Positions 32,462 to 41,960 are shown, numbered from the stretch's first letter. The stretch: DNA of 64,000 nucleotides from Tritrichomonas musculus (GCA_039105265.1 JAPFFF010000005.1:4201501-4265500), one strand, 5' to 3'. Program-made: numbers and translations. Notes: generated by a model from the sequence alone, not told the origin.

Positions 32462-33874
32462 TTATTGGGGGTAATCATCATCATCAACGACATTATCATC
32501 GAGATGTGGAAAATGATATTGGAACTCATTTCCTTTCACCTTCGATTCAGAGTTCCGTTGAATTTCGTTCTTCTCCATTGATTCACCCCATTGCCTCATG
32601 GCTTTCAGCACTTGCTTCGGTGATTGCTTCCTTCCACTTCTCTCGAAGCTGCATGCTTTGTCCAACTTCTCTTTCTCTTCTTGTGATAAGTATTGTCGAA
32701 GATGATAAACGCAATTGGACAACTTCCATCCATAGGACTTGAACACGCTCGTCTGATCTGGTGCTTTTTTCTTGTCATATGATTCAACAGCTTCCAACAT
32801 GTTTCGAAGATAATCAGCTTCTACCATCATCAATCTCGATCTTGCCAACTTTTCAGCAAATGCATCATCTGTTGGAGGACCAGCTTGTTGAGCATTTTTC
32901 AGATCCGCCACGTCCTTCTTTAGATCGTGAATTTTGTTAATGTACTTCGCCACCTTTTTTGGAGCAAGTTCCAATTTCATCAGCTCGAGTGCGTATTCGT
33001 CGTTATTATCAATGTCTTTCCTGAGTTCTTCAGCATTGTGATTGATGTCTTCAATGTGAAATTCTACACCAGTCATTTTCTCCTCCAACTTCGTTAATCG
33101 TTCTTTCAAGTTTTCATTTTCTTCTATTAATTGTTCCATTTCTTCTCGAAAGTCGAATGGACGAACATTATCCTCCTTATAATCACTATTGGATTTCATT
33201 TCATGAACACTTTTCGGTGGCTTATATGGTTCTTTGCGAGCTGGTGATGGTTCTTGTTCATGATCAACTTCTTCTTCTTCTCCTTCTATCTTTGTTTCTT
33301 CTTTTGGATTGGAACCGAGTTTTTGATTCTCGACAAATGCAGATGGTCTAGCGAGAACTCTTGGAGGTGGTGGTATTTGTTGATTAGAAGGAGGTGGAGG
33401 AGGTGGAGGAACTTGTATTATATTATATGAGCGAGGTGGTGGAAAGACTTTATTGGAAATTGGAACATATGGAACATATGGATTCTTCCTTCTTGCATCG
33501 TCTTCTTGCTTCAATCTTGCTAATGCTTCTTCTTCTTGCTTCTTCTTCCTTCTTGCTTCTTCTTCTTGCTGCTTCTTCAATCTAGCTGCTTCTTCTTCTT
33601 CTTGCTGCTTCTTCAATCTTGCTGCTTCTTCTTCTTCTTGCTTCTTCTTCAATCTAGCTGCTTCTTCTTCTTGTTGCTTCTTCCTTCTTGCTGCTTCTTC
33701 TTGTTGCTTCATGATGTACTGTCGCATGGATTCGAGTTGTTCTGGGGTCATGTTCTTGAGCCAAATTTCTGTGGGTGGAGCTGATGGCGGATCTGATGGT
33801 GGAGCTTGTTGACCCGATTGCTCGATCGAGTCAAATAGACTAACATCGCTGTCTGAGCTGTAGTTGTATGACAT
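32462..33874 (-). CDS. Polinton: charged coiled-coil protein (470 aa)
   Basis: Intact, ATG at 33874, preceded by TCATTTTTATACTTGT (Inr-like). Residues ~25-35 are Pro-rich. Residues ~55-120 are tandem EEEAARLKKQQ-type repeats, a long single alpha helix or coiled coil. Then comes a Pro-rich part (VPPPPPPP, IPPPPR, ~150-170), an acidic linker, a second coiled coil (REEMEQLIEENENLKERLTKLEEK, ~240-265) and a helical C-terminus. No catalytic motif. Such proteins are common accessory genes of trichomonad Mavericks; a scaffolding role is a guess. The many opposite-strand ORFs here are shadows of the GAA-rich repeat. Confidence 0.7.
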   Translation of the reverse strand: MSYNYSSDSDVSLFDSIEQSGQQAPPSDPPSAPPTEIWLKNMTPEQLESMRQYIMKQQEEAARRKKQQEEEAARLKKKQEEEEAARLKKQQEEEEAARLKKQQEEEARRKKKQEEEALARLKQEDDARRKNPYVPYVPISNKVFPPPRSYNIIQVPPPPPPPSNQQIPPPPRVLARPSAFVENQKLGSNPKEETKIEGEEEEVDHEQEPSPARKEPYKPPKSVHEMKSNSDYKEDNVRPFDFREEMEQLIEENENLKERLTKLEEKMTGVEFHIEDINHNAEELRKDIDNNDEYALELMKLELAPKKVAKYINKIHDLKKDVADLKNAQQAGPPTDDAFAEKLARSRLMMVEADYLRNMLEAVESYDKKKAPDQTSVFKSYGWKLSNCVYHLRQYLSQEEKEKLDKACSFERSGRKQSPKQVLKAMRQWGESMEKNEIQRNSESKVKGNEFQYHFPHLDDNVVDDDDYPQ

Positions 33875-34064
33875 ACAAGTATAAAAATGATCTATTTTCT
33901 AGTTGATATCACTAAATTTTAAATTTCGTAGAAAAACTCGAAGGTAGATATTTTTCTTTGAAAAAGTTACATTAACTATAAAAATTCAAAAATTGAATTA
34001 AAAAAAATAAAATATATTGAAATTTTAAAAAAATATATTTATTAATATCACTATTATTTTATTA

Positions 34065-34490
34065 ATGATGAATGAAGAAGAAGATAAAATAGAAGATATT
34101 TTACAAAAACAAACACCTCCTAAAGATCATGATTCATTCGACTACAAAATTAATATAAACATGTCGAAAAAAATATCTCAACTAAAAGTTGAAGATGATA
34201 CATCAAATTTAAGAACGATGTGTGAAAATTATGCTCATGCTCTTGAAAATAATGCACATCGACTTCGAGCAAAACAAAAAAAGAGGTATGATGAATGGTT
34301 TGACAGCCTCGAAAAAGATTGTTATCCTGCAAGAGACATTGTTAACTTGTACAACATGTTCTTTGGTCATGAACTATCTATTACTCGACTTGGTTTCGGG
34401 CATCTCGATGGAACAAAGAGACACTTTACACATAAGAAAGTGAAAAGAAACAAGAAGTTCATCACAATGTACTACAAGAAAAATGAATAA
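34065..34490 (+). CDS. Polinton: small unknown protein (141 aa)
   Basis: ATG at 34065, with TCACTATT (Inr-like) 15 bases upstream. Acidic N-terminus (MNEEEDKIEDIL), then a helical, Arg/Lys-rich middle (HRLRAKQKKRYDEWFDSLEKD) and a compact basic end (HFTHKKVKRNKKF). A nucleic-acid binder is plausible from the charge pattern. No family recognised. Confidence 0.55.
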   Translation: MMNEEEDKIEDILQKQTPPKDHDSFDYKININMSKKISQLKVEDDTSNLRTMCENYAHALENNAHRLRAKQKKRYDEWFDSLEKDCYPARDIVNLYNMFFGHELSITRLGFGHLDGTKRHFTHKKVKRNKKFITMYYKKNE

Positions 34491-34512
34491 CTAAAAAAAA
34501 AAGTTTTTTTAA

Positions 34513-34914
34513 CTACATGTTTTTCCTCATAAGCTACCTTTTTCCTCATAAGCTACCTTTTTCCTCATAAGCTACCTTTTTCCTCTCATAAGCTACCTTT
34601 TTCCTCATAAGCTACCTTTTTCCTCATAAGCTACCTTTTTCCTCATAAGCTACCTTTTTCCTCATAAGCTACCTTTTTCCTCATAAGCTACCTCATTCTC
34701 ATAAGCTACCTTTTTCCTCATAAGCTTTTCCTCATAAGCTAGCTTTCTACCTTTTTCCTCATAATAAGCTACCTTTTTCCTCATAAGCTACCTTTTTCCT
34801 CATAAGCTACCTTTTTCCTCATAAGCTACCTTTTTCCTCATAAGCTACCTTTTTCCTCATAAGCTACCTTTTTCCTCATAAGCTACCTCATTCTTCATAA
34901 GCTACCTTTTTGCT
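34513..34914. repeat. 19-bp minisatellite, about 21 units, inside the Polinton
   Basis: Tandem CTACCTTTTTCCTCATAAG with a few shortened or altered units. It lies between two convergent genes and runs into the 3' end of the minus-strand basic protein gene, whose last codons and stop lie in repeat sequence. Units abut without spacers, so it is not a CRISPR array. Confidence 0.9.
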
Positions 34915-35166
34915 TTCATACAACATTATTTTTTCCTTCATACTTTGTACTTCTCTTTTCTTTCTTTCACGATATGCCTTTTGCTGTTGTTTACGTGCTT
35001 CATTTCGTTCTTCAACTGTTGCATACTTTTGCTTTCTACCACGTTTTTCTGTTGTTTCAGTTTTTGCAGTATCAATATTTTTGAGGTTGTTGTTACTCTT
35101 GGACTTCTTCAACTTCTTGATGATAGCTGTTTCCTTGAACTCACCCAAATCTAAATTTTGGCTCAT
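34888..35166 (-). CDS. Polinton: small basic bZIP/AT-hook-like protein (92 aa)
   Basis: Start at the ATG at 35166 (MSQNLDLGEF); longer readings need a non-ATG start. Centre: KRGRKQKYATVEERNEARKQ followed by a helical basic run (KAYRERKKREVQSMKEKI). This resembles the basic region of bZIP proteins preceded by an AT-hook-like RGRK, but without a clear leucine zipper. A DNA-binding regulator is a reasonable inference. The 3' end is embedded in the minisatellite. Confidence 0.55.
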   Translation of the reverse strand: MSQNLDLGEFKETAIIKKLKKSKSNNNLKNIDTAKTETTEKRGRKQKYATVEERNEARKQQQKAYRERKKREVQSMKEKIMLYESKKVAYEE

Positions 35167-35242
35167 GATTTCATTCGAGAAAAAAAATTGAATTATTTTT
35201 GAAAATTGAATATTCGCAAACAAAATCACTTCATTTTTTAAA

Positions 35243-35614
35243 ATGTCGCGTTCTGGAAATGACTTCAAAGAATTCCAAAAACAGCAAAAGCTAGCTATCA
35301 AAAATGCTCATGTTGAAATAGCCAATGCTATTAAAGAGGTGATATTTCTGTTCAACCAAAAAATAATAAACTCGACATCATCTAATGTCTGCACCATCTA
35401 TGACCCTTTGATACAAGCAAACATGAACAAGATTGCTGAAGCACTTACTCAAATGAATCTCACTACCTGCGAGGTTTTTCATAAAAAGATTCCTCAATCT
35501 ACAACACCAAAATCTATTGGCTTTCACGTGCCTATAGTGCCTGACTCGCAAGAGACACAAGAAGAAGATGATGAAGATGAACAAGAAGCTTCATCTCCAA
35601 AAGACAAGGAGTAA
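35243..35614 (+). CDS. Polinton: small acidic-tailed protein (123 aa)
   Basis: ATG at 35243, preceded by TCACTTCATTTTTTAAA with two overlapping Inr-like TCAs. The N-terminal two thirds are helical (EFQKQQKLAIKNAHVEIANAI), and the tail is strongly acidic (QEEDDEDEQEASS). Divergent from the basic protein, 76 bp apart. No family recognised. Confidence 0.55.
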   Translation: MSRSGNDFKEFQKQQKLAIKNAHVEIANAIKEVIFLFNQKIINSTSSNVCTIYDPLIQANMNKIAEALTQMNLTTCEVFHKKIPQSTTPKSIGFHVPIVPDSQETQEEDDEDEQEASSPKDKE

Positions 35615-35667
35615 GAGTAAAAAAATAATTACTTCTAATTTTAAGTTTTTTTTATATATGTCTTTTT

Positions 35668-36192
35668 TTATACTATGCAATATTTTAAGCATACATGATA
35701 ATTATTAACAAGCTCATTATATTCTTTATTATATACTTGTTTCAAGTCAATGACTACCTCTCCATTATCTTTAATAATCTTAATAGCATCTATTTTTCTT
35801 ATTGGATTGCTCTTAGCTGCACAACATCCAACATCTTCATTAAGTTGTACTTCAACCTCACTAACATGTAGTATTGCTTTGATGATGTTGCTAAGAGATT
35901 CAATAGGTACTATGATGCATTTCTTTGATATAATGTTAGCTAGTAGTGCTTTGTCTTGATTAAGTAGTATTTGTGCATATGCTTCAAGTATAACATTACG
36001 TACATCTGGTTCAACTTCAACAGGTTCAGTTTGCACTCCAATGTCTCTTGTAATAACAATGTCTTCCTTGCCATCATCTCTCTTATTAATAATAATGTTG
36101 TTGTTGATGTTTGATGTAGATGATGCAGCTGCTGATGGTTCTAAAGATACATTTGCTTGAACTCCATTGGTTGTACCCCTCTTCTTAATCAT
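35668..36192 (-). CDS. Polinton: unknown 174-aa protein with a GVQTE motif
   Basis: ATG at 36192, start context CCTAAATG. The first ~50 residues are low-complexity (SAAASSTSNINNN). ITRDIGVQTEP (~50) resembles dynein light chain LC8 docking peptides. The C-terminal ~110 residues are mixed helix/strand with CCAA and end in VCLKYCIV. No family recognised. Confidence 0.55.
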   Translation of the reverse strand: MIKKRGTTNGVQANVSLEPSAAASSTSNINNNIIINKRDDGKEDIVITRDIGVQTEPVEVEPDVRNVILEAYAQILLNQDKALLANIISKKCIIVPIESLSNIIKAILHVSEVEVQLNEDVGCCAAKSNPIRKIDAIKIIKDNGEVVIDLKQVYNKEYNELVNNYHVCLKYCIV

Positions 36193-36213
36193 TTAGGTTG
36201 GGAAAAAATAGGC

Positions 36214-36660
36214 TTAAAGTACTAAGTCTAGCTGTTCTCCAATAAACATGTCAAATGACTCAATTTGATATTTCTGCTTGAGAGCATCGATTTTTGGTTT
36301 ATGACTTGTAGGAGCAGCTGCAATGGAGTAGTTGTAGTATTTGATTCCTTGATACTCTTGAGTGGTAGTGTTTCCATTTATGTAGAACTCTTCGAAATCT
36401 TCAGTTATTTTTCTCCTTGAGTTAGGCTTAATAAATATTGAGTCAAGATCAAGTTCTTTGAGCTTATCTGGATAAAATCTGTGGCACTTGTCTTTTACCT
36501 TGATTGAGACATAGAGTACTTTGCCTAAATAACTCCATTCTCCTGTTTTCATTGGGTACTTGTCACAAAGTATCGAGAAATTACATTGTTTAGTATTTGG
36601 AGCACATTTTGCGCGAAGTTCATTGACATAGTCATAGACGTTTCTTGTTGTCATTTTCAT
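36214..36660 (-). CDS. Polinton: unknown 148-aa protein
   Basis: Intact, ATG at 36660. Mixed alpha/beta composition with Cys at ~19, 26 and 32 (KCAPNTKQCNFSILCDKYP), then a strand-like WSYLGKVLYVSIKVKD. It sits in the minus-strand run upstream of the capsid genes with 21-24-bp spacers. No family recognised. Confidence 0.55.
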   Translation of the reverse strand: MKMTTRNVYDYVNELRAKCAPNTKQCNFSILCDKYPMKTGEWSYLGKVLYVSIKVKDKCHRFYPDKLKELDLDSIFIKPNSRRKITEDFEEFYINGNTTTQEYQGIKYYNYSIAAAPTSHKPKIDALKQKYQIESFDMFIGEQLDLVL

Positions 36661-36684
36661 CTGGATAAAAAATTCAATAAAAAA

Positions 36685-37119
36685 TTAATATATGTTATTT
36701 TGGGTAAAGATATGTTGGGTAGGTCCATATCGAATATCTTGTTTATTATATTCTCTTGCTCTACCTTGCATTGGTGGTTTCTCAGGCTTCTTAAGATATT
36801 TTGGTAAGAGAGGTACTGGTCTATCTTTTTCACCTATATGTCGATAAAAACCACCATCTGTAATACTAACAGGAGGTTCACGAACAGGTTTGGTTATATG
36901 TTCTCGAGTATCTGGAAATCTAACAGGGTCCTCATGTTCAATAATCTGGGTAGGTGGTCGATTAATATATGGGTTGAAGGTTACAGAATAAGTATTAGTA
37001 TTACTGAACACACCAAAATGTTGAAACTCTAAGTCCTTATTTTTCATGGTAGCTTCATTATACATCATACCTTCTCTTCCAACAATCTCAGCATGTGGGC
37101 TTCTATAATCATTCGACAT
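36685..37119 (-). CDS. Polinton: unknown Pro/Arg-rich protein (144 aa)
   Basis: ATG at 37119 with a T-rich lead ending GTAAATG. Largely disordered in character, Pro- and charge-rich (NPYINRPPTQIIEHEDPVRF, LPKYLKKPEKPPMQGR), without hydrophobic core stretches. Immediately downstream of the major capsid gene (31-bp gap), so possibly a capsid-associated or cementing protein; inference from position only. Confidence 0.5.
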   Translation of the reverse strand: MSNDYRSPHAEIVGREGMMYNEATMKNKDLEFQHFGVFSNTNTYSVTFNPYINRPPTQIIEHEDPVRFPDTREHITKPVREPPVSITDGGFYRHIGEKDRPVPLLPKYLKKPEKPPMQGRAREYNKQDIRYGPTQHIFTQNNIY

Positions 37120-37150
37120 TTACAAAAAAATAAAATATCCTTCTTTATGT

Positions 37151-38833
37151 TTATTCAGGGGTTGTTAAATCATAAGGACCAATACGTACTGATGGTGGCA
37201 TACCATTAGGTCTAATTAAGATACTAATTGATATATCTGTTAATAAGCATAATAATGGAGGTGTATCTACTTCCTGTCTAAATGGATTATCTGCCTTTTG
37301 ACTACATATCAATTCGAAGTTAATAGGTGCAAGACTTGAAAGACCTTGTTGATATGTTCCATCTGTTTCAGTAGGAAGACCTATGAAGAATGAGGACCTA
37401 TCATTTGGATAATAGCCTGTTGTGTTTTCATTATATTGATACTCATTCGCTAAACTTGCAATAACCTCTTTATTAAATCCATTTTGCTCTCCATTCATGT
37501 TCATTGCATTCTGGCAATATTCGAGGAACTCTGGATACTTACCATTCGTACCAAATGCTTTAGCAGGAATATTATTGTAATTACCACAATTCATATGAAA
37601 TGCTTCAAACATAGGATTCTTGAAGTATGTCTTATGCGTATGCTTGAGTGGGAATAAGCAAAACATACTATCTACAAAATTAGGTGTAATAGTAATAGTT
37701 GCTTTATCTTGTTCATTATTAAGAGGTCTTGTACAAGTGTAAAATGACATTATCTGTGTTGGGAATGTAAGTGGATGTTGTGGGTTAGCATATCTTTGAA
37801 CAAGTGCTGTATATACAGATTCATGAATACCAAAACAAGGTATAATACTCGCACATTCTTCAATGGAATAATCAACAACACTCCAAGTTCTCCAATCACT
37901 GTAAATAGTTCGGTCAACTCTTGCCTTAGTATTGTTAGCTCCTGCGACTTCATATGCTCCTCCATGATTTTCACCAACAGGTGGAAGATTCTTGGGGTCA
38001 TTAATCTTATCCATTGCTATTTTTTCGGTACTTGTCCACATCCATATTGGTTCTCCAATAGGTCGAAATTCATTGGTAATTTCATCAACATTGAAGTCTT
38101 TCATTATATGTGGATTAGCAACCAAGCTCTTTTCAAAACCAACTGGACAATATACCATACCAGCTGTTGAAAAGTATAGACGTAATTCGATTTTACCTGC
38201 AAATGCTGGCAAGTACTTGATATTAGATAAAGGTAGGAATCGTCGCAAATCAATCTTTAATCTAATTGTTTCAGTGACAGAAGTCACATCTTTGTTAAGA
38301 TTTGCAACAAAACCACATCTCCTTCCATGAGTATCATTCCAAATATCCTTATGTCTTGCTTTACTATATATATCAGCTCTTTTAGTAACTTCATTTGCAC
38401 AACATGCAGTTAAAAAGGATTCTTCACATCCAAAGTTCTGGGTATAAAGCGTCATACCATTAGCTACAATTTCATACTTCTCAACTGCATCTCGAGCATC
38501 CTTAAAACCAAACCATACCTTACCAAAATTATAACCACTGACATTTTCTAAATCACTTAGAATTGGCTTGTCTATTTTTATCATCACTTTCATATCTGCT
38601 CGAATAAATCCATTATATATATCAGCAGTATTATGAGTATTAGGAGATATAATACATGTTGTATATGAACCACTCTTAATTGGTGGTGATGGTGAATATG
38701 AAGTTTGTGGATTTAATGAGTATGCCTTATTTGTATCACTAAGTGCTATGCAATTATCGACAACATCAAAGTAAGATGCAATCTGGGTACAAACCTCTGC
38801 TGAGGTTTTCATATAGGATTCCTTGTTGAGCAT
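37151..38833 (-). CDS. Polinton: major capsid protein (560 aa)
   Basis: ATG at 38833. The phrase LRRFLPLSNIKYLPAFAGKI followed by ELRLYF (~200-222) is the hallmark of Polinton/virophage-type double jelly-roll major capsid proteins, and the length fits. The second half contains further strand-rich segments (TITPNFVDSMFCLFPLKHTH, FELICSQKA) and ends with LLCLLTDISISILIRPNGMP. Start context: T-run then CTAAAATG. The gene lies in the usual capsid/packaging block of the element. Confidence 0.85.
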   Translation of the reverse strand: MLNKESYMKTSAEVCTQIASYFDVVDNCIALSDTNKAYSLNPQTSYSPSPPIKSGSYTTCIISPNTHNTADIYNGFIRADMKVMIKIDKPILSDLENVSGYNFGKVWFGFKDARDAVEKYEIVANGMTLYTQNFGCEESFLTACCANEVTKRADIYSKARHKDIWNDTHGRRCGFVANLNKDVTSVTETIRLKIDLRRFLPLSNIKYLPAFAGKIELRLYFSTAGMVYCPVGFEKSLVANPHIMKDFNVDEITNEFRPIGEPIWMWTSTEKIAMDKINDPKNLPPVGENHGGAYEVAGANNTKARVDRTIYSDWRTWSVVDYSIEECASIIPCFGIHESVYTALVQRYANPQHPLTFPTQIMSFYTCTRPLNNEQDKATITITPNFVDSMFCLFPLKHTHKTYFKNPMFEAFHMNCGNYNNIPAKAFGTNGKYPEFLEYCQNAMNMNGEQNGFNKEVIASLANEYQYNENTTGYYPNDRSSFFIGLPTETDGTYQQGLSSLAPINFELICSQKADNPFRQEVDTPPLLCLLTDISISILIRPNGMPPSVRIGPYDLTTPE

Positions 38834-38850
38834 TTTAGATGGAAAAAAAT

Positions 38851-39402
38851 TTACATCATATCTTCAAAGATGCGATTTCTCCTACCAATAGGTCTCATAG
38901 GTATATATTGAGGTTGTTGTTCTTCTTCATATTGTTGTGGCGGTTCTTCAGGAACATACTGTTGTCTTGGTTTACTCATCCTTTTATCAACAACCTCCTT
39001 TATCATACGTCTCTGTTCTTTCTTCTCTCGACTTATCTTCATTTCTTCACCTAGTGATTTTAGCTGTTTTAGTATTTCCTCATTCACAGTAGGGTCATAA
39101 ACTTGGCTTTGTTGAGTTTTTCGAGGTTTTGGAGGTTTTCGTGCAGCTTTCGAACTTATTGGCTTTCTTGGCTTTTCTTCAAGTTCCTCATGTTCTTCAC
39201 TGTCTGAGTTTTCTTGAGTTTCTTCGTTATTTTCACTTTCTGAGTTTTCTTGATATTCTCGAGTTATTGGAGTTTTTCGCTGTTTTACAATATACTTGTC
39301 TTTGGTTTTTGTAGGTAAAACTTCCCAATCTGGGTCATCCCTTCCATTCAACCATTTATGAATAACTGCAAGTCTCTTAGAACCTGTTAGATGTTTTGAC
39401 AT
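38851..39402 (-). CDS. Polinton: basic, acidic-patched protein (183 aa)
   Basis: ATG at 39402 preceded by a T-rich stretch ending TTTTAAATG. The N-terminus is compact (MSKHLTGSKRLAVIHKWLNG). Then comes an acidic Ser-rich linker (ENSESENNEETQENSDSEEH), a basic Pro/Lys-rich run (KPISSKAARKPPKPRKTQ) and a Gln/Tyr/Pro-rich end. Could be a DNA-condensing core protein by charge; no family recognised. Confidence 0.55.
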   Translation of the reverse strand: MSKHLTGSKRLAVIHKWLNGRDDPDWEVLPTKTKDKYIVKQRKTPITREYQENSESENNEETQENSDSEEHEELEEKPRKPISSKAARKPPKPRKTQQSQVYDPTVNEEILKQLKSLGEEMKISREKKEQRRMIKEVVDKRMSKPRQQYVPEEPPQQYEEEQQPQYIPMRPIGRRNRIFEDMM

Positions 39403-39449
39403 TTAAAATAAACAAAAAAGTCCAAAAATTTAGTTTTTTTGAGTTTTCA

Positions 39450-39905
39450 TTAGATGTAGGTTCTCGCCCGATTGTTGGTAGTAAATTCACTCTCTTGTAA
39501 TGATCTAGACGAAAATGCTGGCTTTTCAAGAGGTGCTCCAACTGAATCACCTTTTGCAGATTTATTAATTGATGATAAGGCAGTTTTCACTTTTCCTTCT
39601 GGGACATATTTTAATGCTGTGTCAGCTATATTTGCTATTTTATTTCTTGTACTATCGCTCAAGAAGCTTTCACCAAGACCTCTCGCAACTGAACCAATAA
39701 CACCAGCATGCTTGGTTAATCCACCTGCTGAAGCATCTAATAGTTTACTTGCAAGACCTCCCGAAAAACTATCTGCTGCTCCCATTAATAACTTACCGCC
39801 TAGTCCTACTCCTCCTTTTATTATCTCTTGCCATGGAGAAAATTGTTGCTTTTTGGAATAATTTGGCTTCCAATAATCTTCTACTGAATGACGTTCAATT
39901 CCCAT
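39450..39905 (-). CDS. Polinton: Gly/Ala-rich amphipathic protein, possibly protein VI-like (151 aa)
   Basis: ATG at 39905. A Gly-rich amphipathic segment (IIKGGVGLGGKLLMGAADSF) is followed by more small-residue helices (ASAGGLTKHAGVIGSVARGL). Polintons and adenoviruses share an internal capsid protein with an amphipathic helix, processed by the element's cysteine protease. This gene has matching composition and sits between capsid and ATPase genes, but I have no motif-level proof. Confidence 0.5.
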   Translation of the reverse strand: MGIERHSVEDYWKPNYSKKQQFSPWQEIIKGGVGLGGKLLMGAADSFSGGLASKLLDASAGGLTKHAGVIGSVARGLGESFLSDSTRNKIANIADTALKYVPEGKVKTALSSINKSAKGDSVGAPLEKPAFSSRSLQESEFTTNNRARTYI

Positions 39906-39922
39906 TTTTAAAAAATAAAAAA

Positions 39923-40789
39923 TTATTCGAAATAGTACTTATTAGCAGAAATATTCATTACGAATTTTTCATGTGGTTCTTTATGTTGTAAGTATTCAGC
40001 TACTGTCTGCTTAGTATTTAATGAGTTATTAGTTTGTTGCAACAAGCTAGTAAAATCTTCCTCACTATATCCTGTATAACATATGATATCTGTTGCTAAC
40101 CTTTTCGCATTCATATGAACAAATCGAATAGTTTGGATAGCCATGATACATGTTAAATTATAGTGTCTTGTCTTGGTTAACAACTTGATAAATTCACTAT
40201 TACCATTCTTTAATAAATCACTACCTGCACAATCATCTAGTATCAATAATGTGTTATATGGATATGATGATGTTTCATACTTGACTAACTTATTGGCTAT
40301 ATATATTATTTTATCATTGAGCTCATTTAAATGATGCTTCTCAATGAGCCTCCTCATTTCGTCATTGGTCTCTTTCATTCGAGATAATACATATTTGACA
40401 ATGGCATAATACTTTATCTTTCTTCGAAGATGTCTTTTAAGATAACTCATTAATTCTCTTTCCTTTACATAATCGATTCTTGATTGTATCTGTTTATTAA
40501 GTGTTTCAGCTGTTTTATCCATTTTACCAGAGCTTGAGCAAAATATTATCTTTTGGTAGTATGGATGTTTAAACAACCTCTCTGTTATCATAATATGTCT
40601 CCATATCCAAAAACTTTTACCAGCACCTGGTTTACCAATTAAAAAGTATATACCATTTGTGCTAAAAGGATAATCAGGTGATAATGGTTTAATCAAAGCA
40701 CCATCTATCTCTTTCATGTTCTTCCGTAAGGTCTCTTTAATCAATGTTTCTACTTTATTTATGAGTTCTGCACTTGGGGGTTCATCCAT
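39923..40789 (-). CDS. Polinton: FtsK/HerA-type DNA packaging ATPase (288 aa)
   Basis: ATG at 40789. Walker A IGKPGAGKS (~52-60) and Walker B NTLLILDDCAG (~190), followed by TKTRHYNLTCIMAIQT, which fits the sensor region of A32-like packaging ATPases. Length is normal. Role: pumping the element's DNA into capsids. It follows the integrase gene directly (10-bp gap); start context GTAAATG. Confidence 0.9.
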   Translation of the reverse strand: MDEPPSAELINKVETLIKETLRKNMKEIDGALIKPLSPDYPFSTNGIYFLIGKPGAGKSFWIWRHIMITERLFKHPYYQKIIFCSSSGKMDKTAETLNKQIQSRIDYVKERELMSYLKRHLRRKIKYYAIVKYVLSRMKETNDEMRRLIEKHHLNELNDKIIYIANKLVKYETSSYPYNTLLILDDCAGSDLLKNGNSEFIKLLTKTRHYNLTCIMAIQTIRFVHMNAKRLATDIICYTGYSEEDFTSLLQQTNNSLNTKQTVAEYLQHKEPHEKFVMNISANKYYFE

Positions 40790-40799
40790 TTACAAATTT

Positions 40800-41954
40800 T
40801 TAAATGTATTTCATAATTTTATCTGGTATTGGTTTGCCCTCAACCTTTTGACCTGCTTTAATTTGTCGTTCATAATTTTTCTTTTGTTCCAACCAATATT
40901 GTCTTTCTGCTGTACCAAGTACTAATGGATTACCTCTCCTTACATCTCTAATAGTTTGTCTAGCAAAGGCATCATCACCTTCGACTCCTTCCCATTTTAA
41001 ATCATACTTACCAGTATCTTCATCAAAGTTATATATTTTTTCAATAATACCTTCTTTACCTTCATTTAGTCTTTCAGCTACTTTAATCCTTTTGTCTCTT
41101 GTCCTTAACAACCTATATCCAGGGAATGAACTAGTTGAACCATCTTTGGACTTGACCACAAACTGGTTACCTTTTTGTGAGTCAACTATATAAGACTCAT
41201 TGGACAAATTACTTCTTCTTTTACCAAATGGTTCTTTTTCGAGTACTAACCTGACCTTCTCACCTGGATTAAAATGGTATGGATTAATGCGTGCATTCTT
41301 TTGTATGTACTTTATTTCATCCTCTGGAGTAATATCATTAGGTGCTTTATTATCTAAAGACCTATGAGGAGAGTTGTTATATATGTTGACCAAATCATGC
41401 ATCTCCTTTGGTTGAATAAACCTATTTTCACCAATAGCATCTCTTATGGTTCTCATAAACCTATTAATAATGCCAAGTACATTATGGTTATTCTCAGTTG
41501 TTGTTCGGTATTTTATGTTCTTCTCTCTCATGAAGTCTAAGACTGTTGATGATAAATATGCTGCATCCTCATCACTTGTTATCGAATATACATGAGGTAC
41601 ATCATTAACAAATTTATGAAGTGCTGTTAATACTTCTCTTGCTCCTTTACCATTCATAGGATATGCATATGCTTTTCTGGTGTTGATATTGATGAACATT
41701 AGATAATTCAACCCACCTGCCTCTTTATTATTAATGAAGGTATCCATTTGATAACCATGAGGATGTTTGGATACAATAGGTATAAATTGTGCTTTAGGTA
41801 CTCTCTTATCATGTACTACTCTTTCATCAAAGTATTTCTTTGCTTCTTCTTCATTTAGATTCTCTTGTTTTGCCATGCTAAGGTATTTGTCCAAGGTCTT
41901 CCATTTAGCTTTGTTGTATAATTTTTCATATGGGCTTGGTTCTTCTTTACTCAT
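40800..41954 (-). CDS. Polinton: RVE-family integrase (384 aa)
   Basis: ATG at 41954. The retroviral-type integrase core starts around GYQMDTFI (~71) and runs through YSITSDEDAAYL (~125) to GIINRFMRTIRD (~165), followed by NNSPHRSLDNKAP, typical of the family. The C-terminal part is rich in beta/basic segments (VRLVLEKEPFGKRRS, YDLKWEGVEGDDAF) like the chromodomain-type tails of Polinton integrases. It makes the 6-bp staggered insertion characteristic of the class. Confidence 0.9.
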   Translation of the reverse strand: MSKEEPSPYEKLYNKAKWKTLDKYLSMAKQENLNEEEAKKYFDERVVHDKRVPKAQFIPIVSKHPHGYQMDTFINNKEAGGLNYLMFININTRKAYAYPMNGKGAREVLTALHKFVNDVPHVYSITSDEDAAYLSSTVLDFMREKNIKYRTTTENNHNVLGIINRFMRTIRDAIGENRFIQPKEMHDLVNIYNNSPHRSLDNKAPNDITPEDEIKYIQKNARINPYHFNPGEKVRLVLEKEPFGKRRSNLSNESYIVDSQKGNQFVVKSKDGSTSSFPGYRLLRTRDKRIKVAERLNEGKEGIIEKIYNFDEDTGKYDLKWEGVEGDDAFARQTIRDVRRGNPLVLGTAERQYWLEQKKNYERQIKAGQKVEGKPIPDKIMKYI

Positions 41955-41960
41955 TTATTT

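Noticed and set aside
33157-33812. Plus-strand Ser/Cys/Leu-rich ORFs opposite the 470-aa gene
   Set aside because: Complement of the GAA/GCA-rich coding repeat of the minus-strand coiled coil.
34513-34914. CRISPR-like array
   Set aside because: Units abut directly with no unique spacers and the host is a eukaryote; it is a minisatellite.
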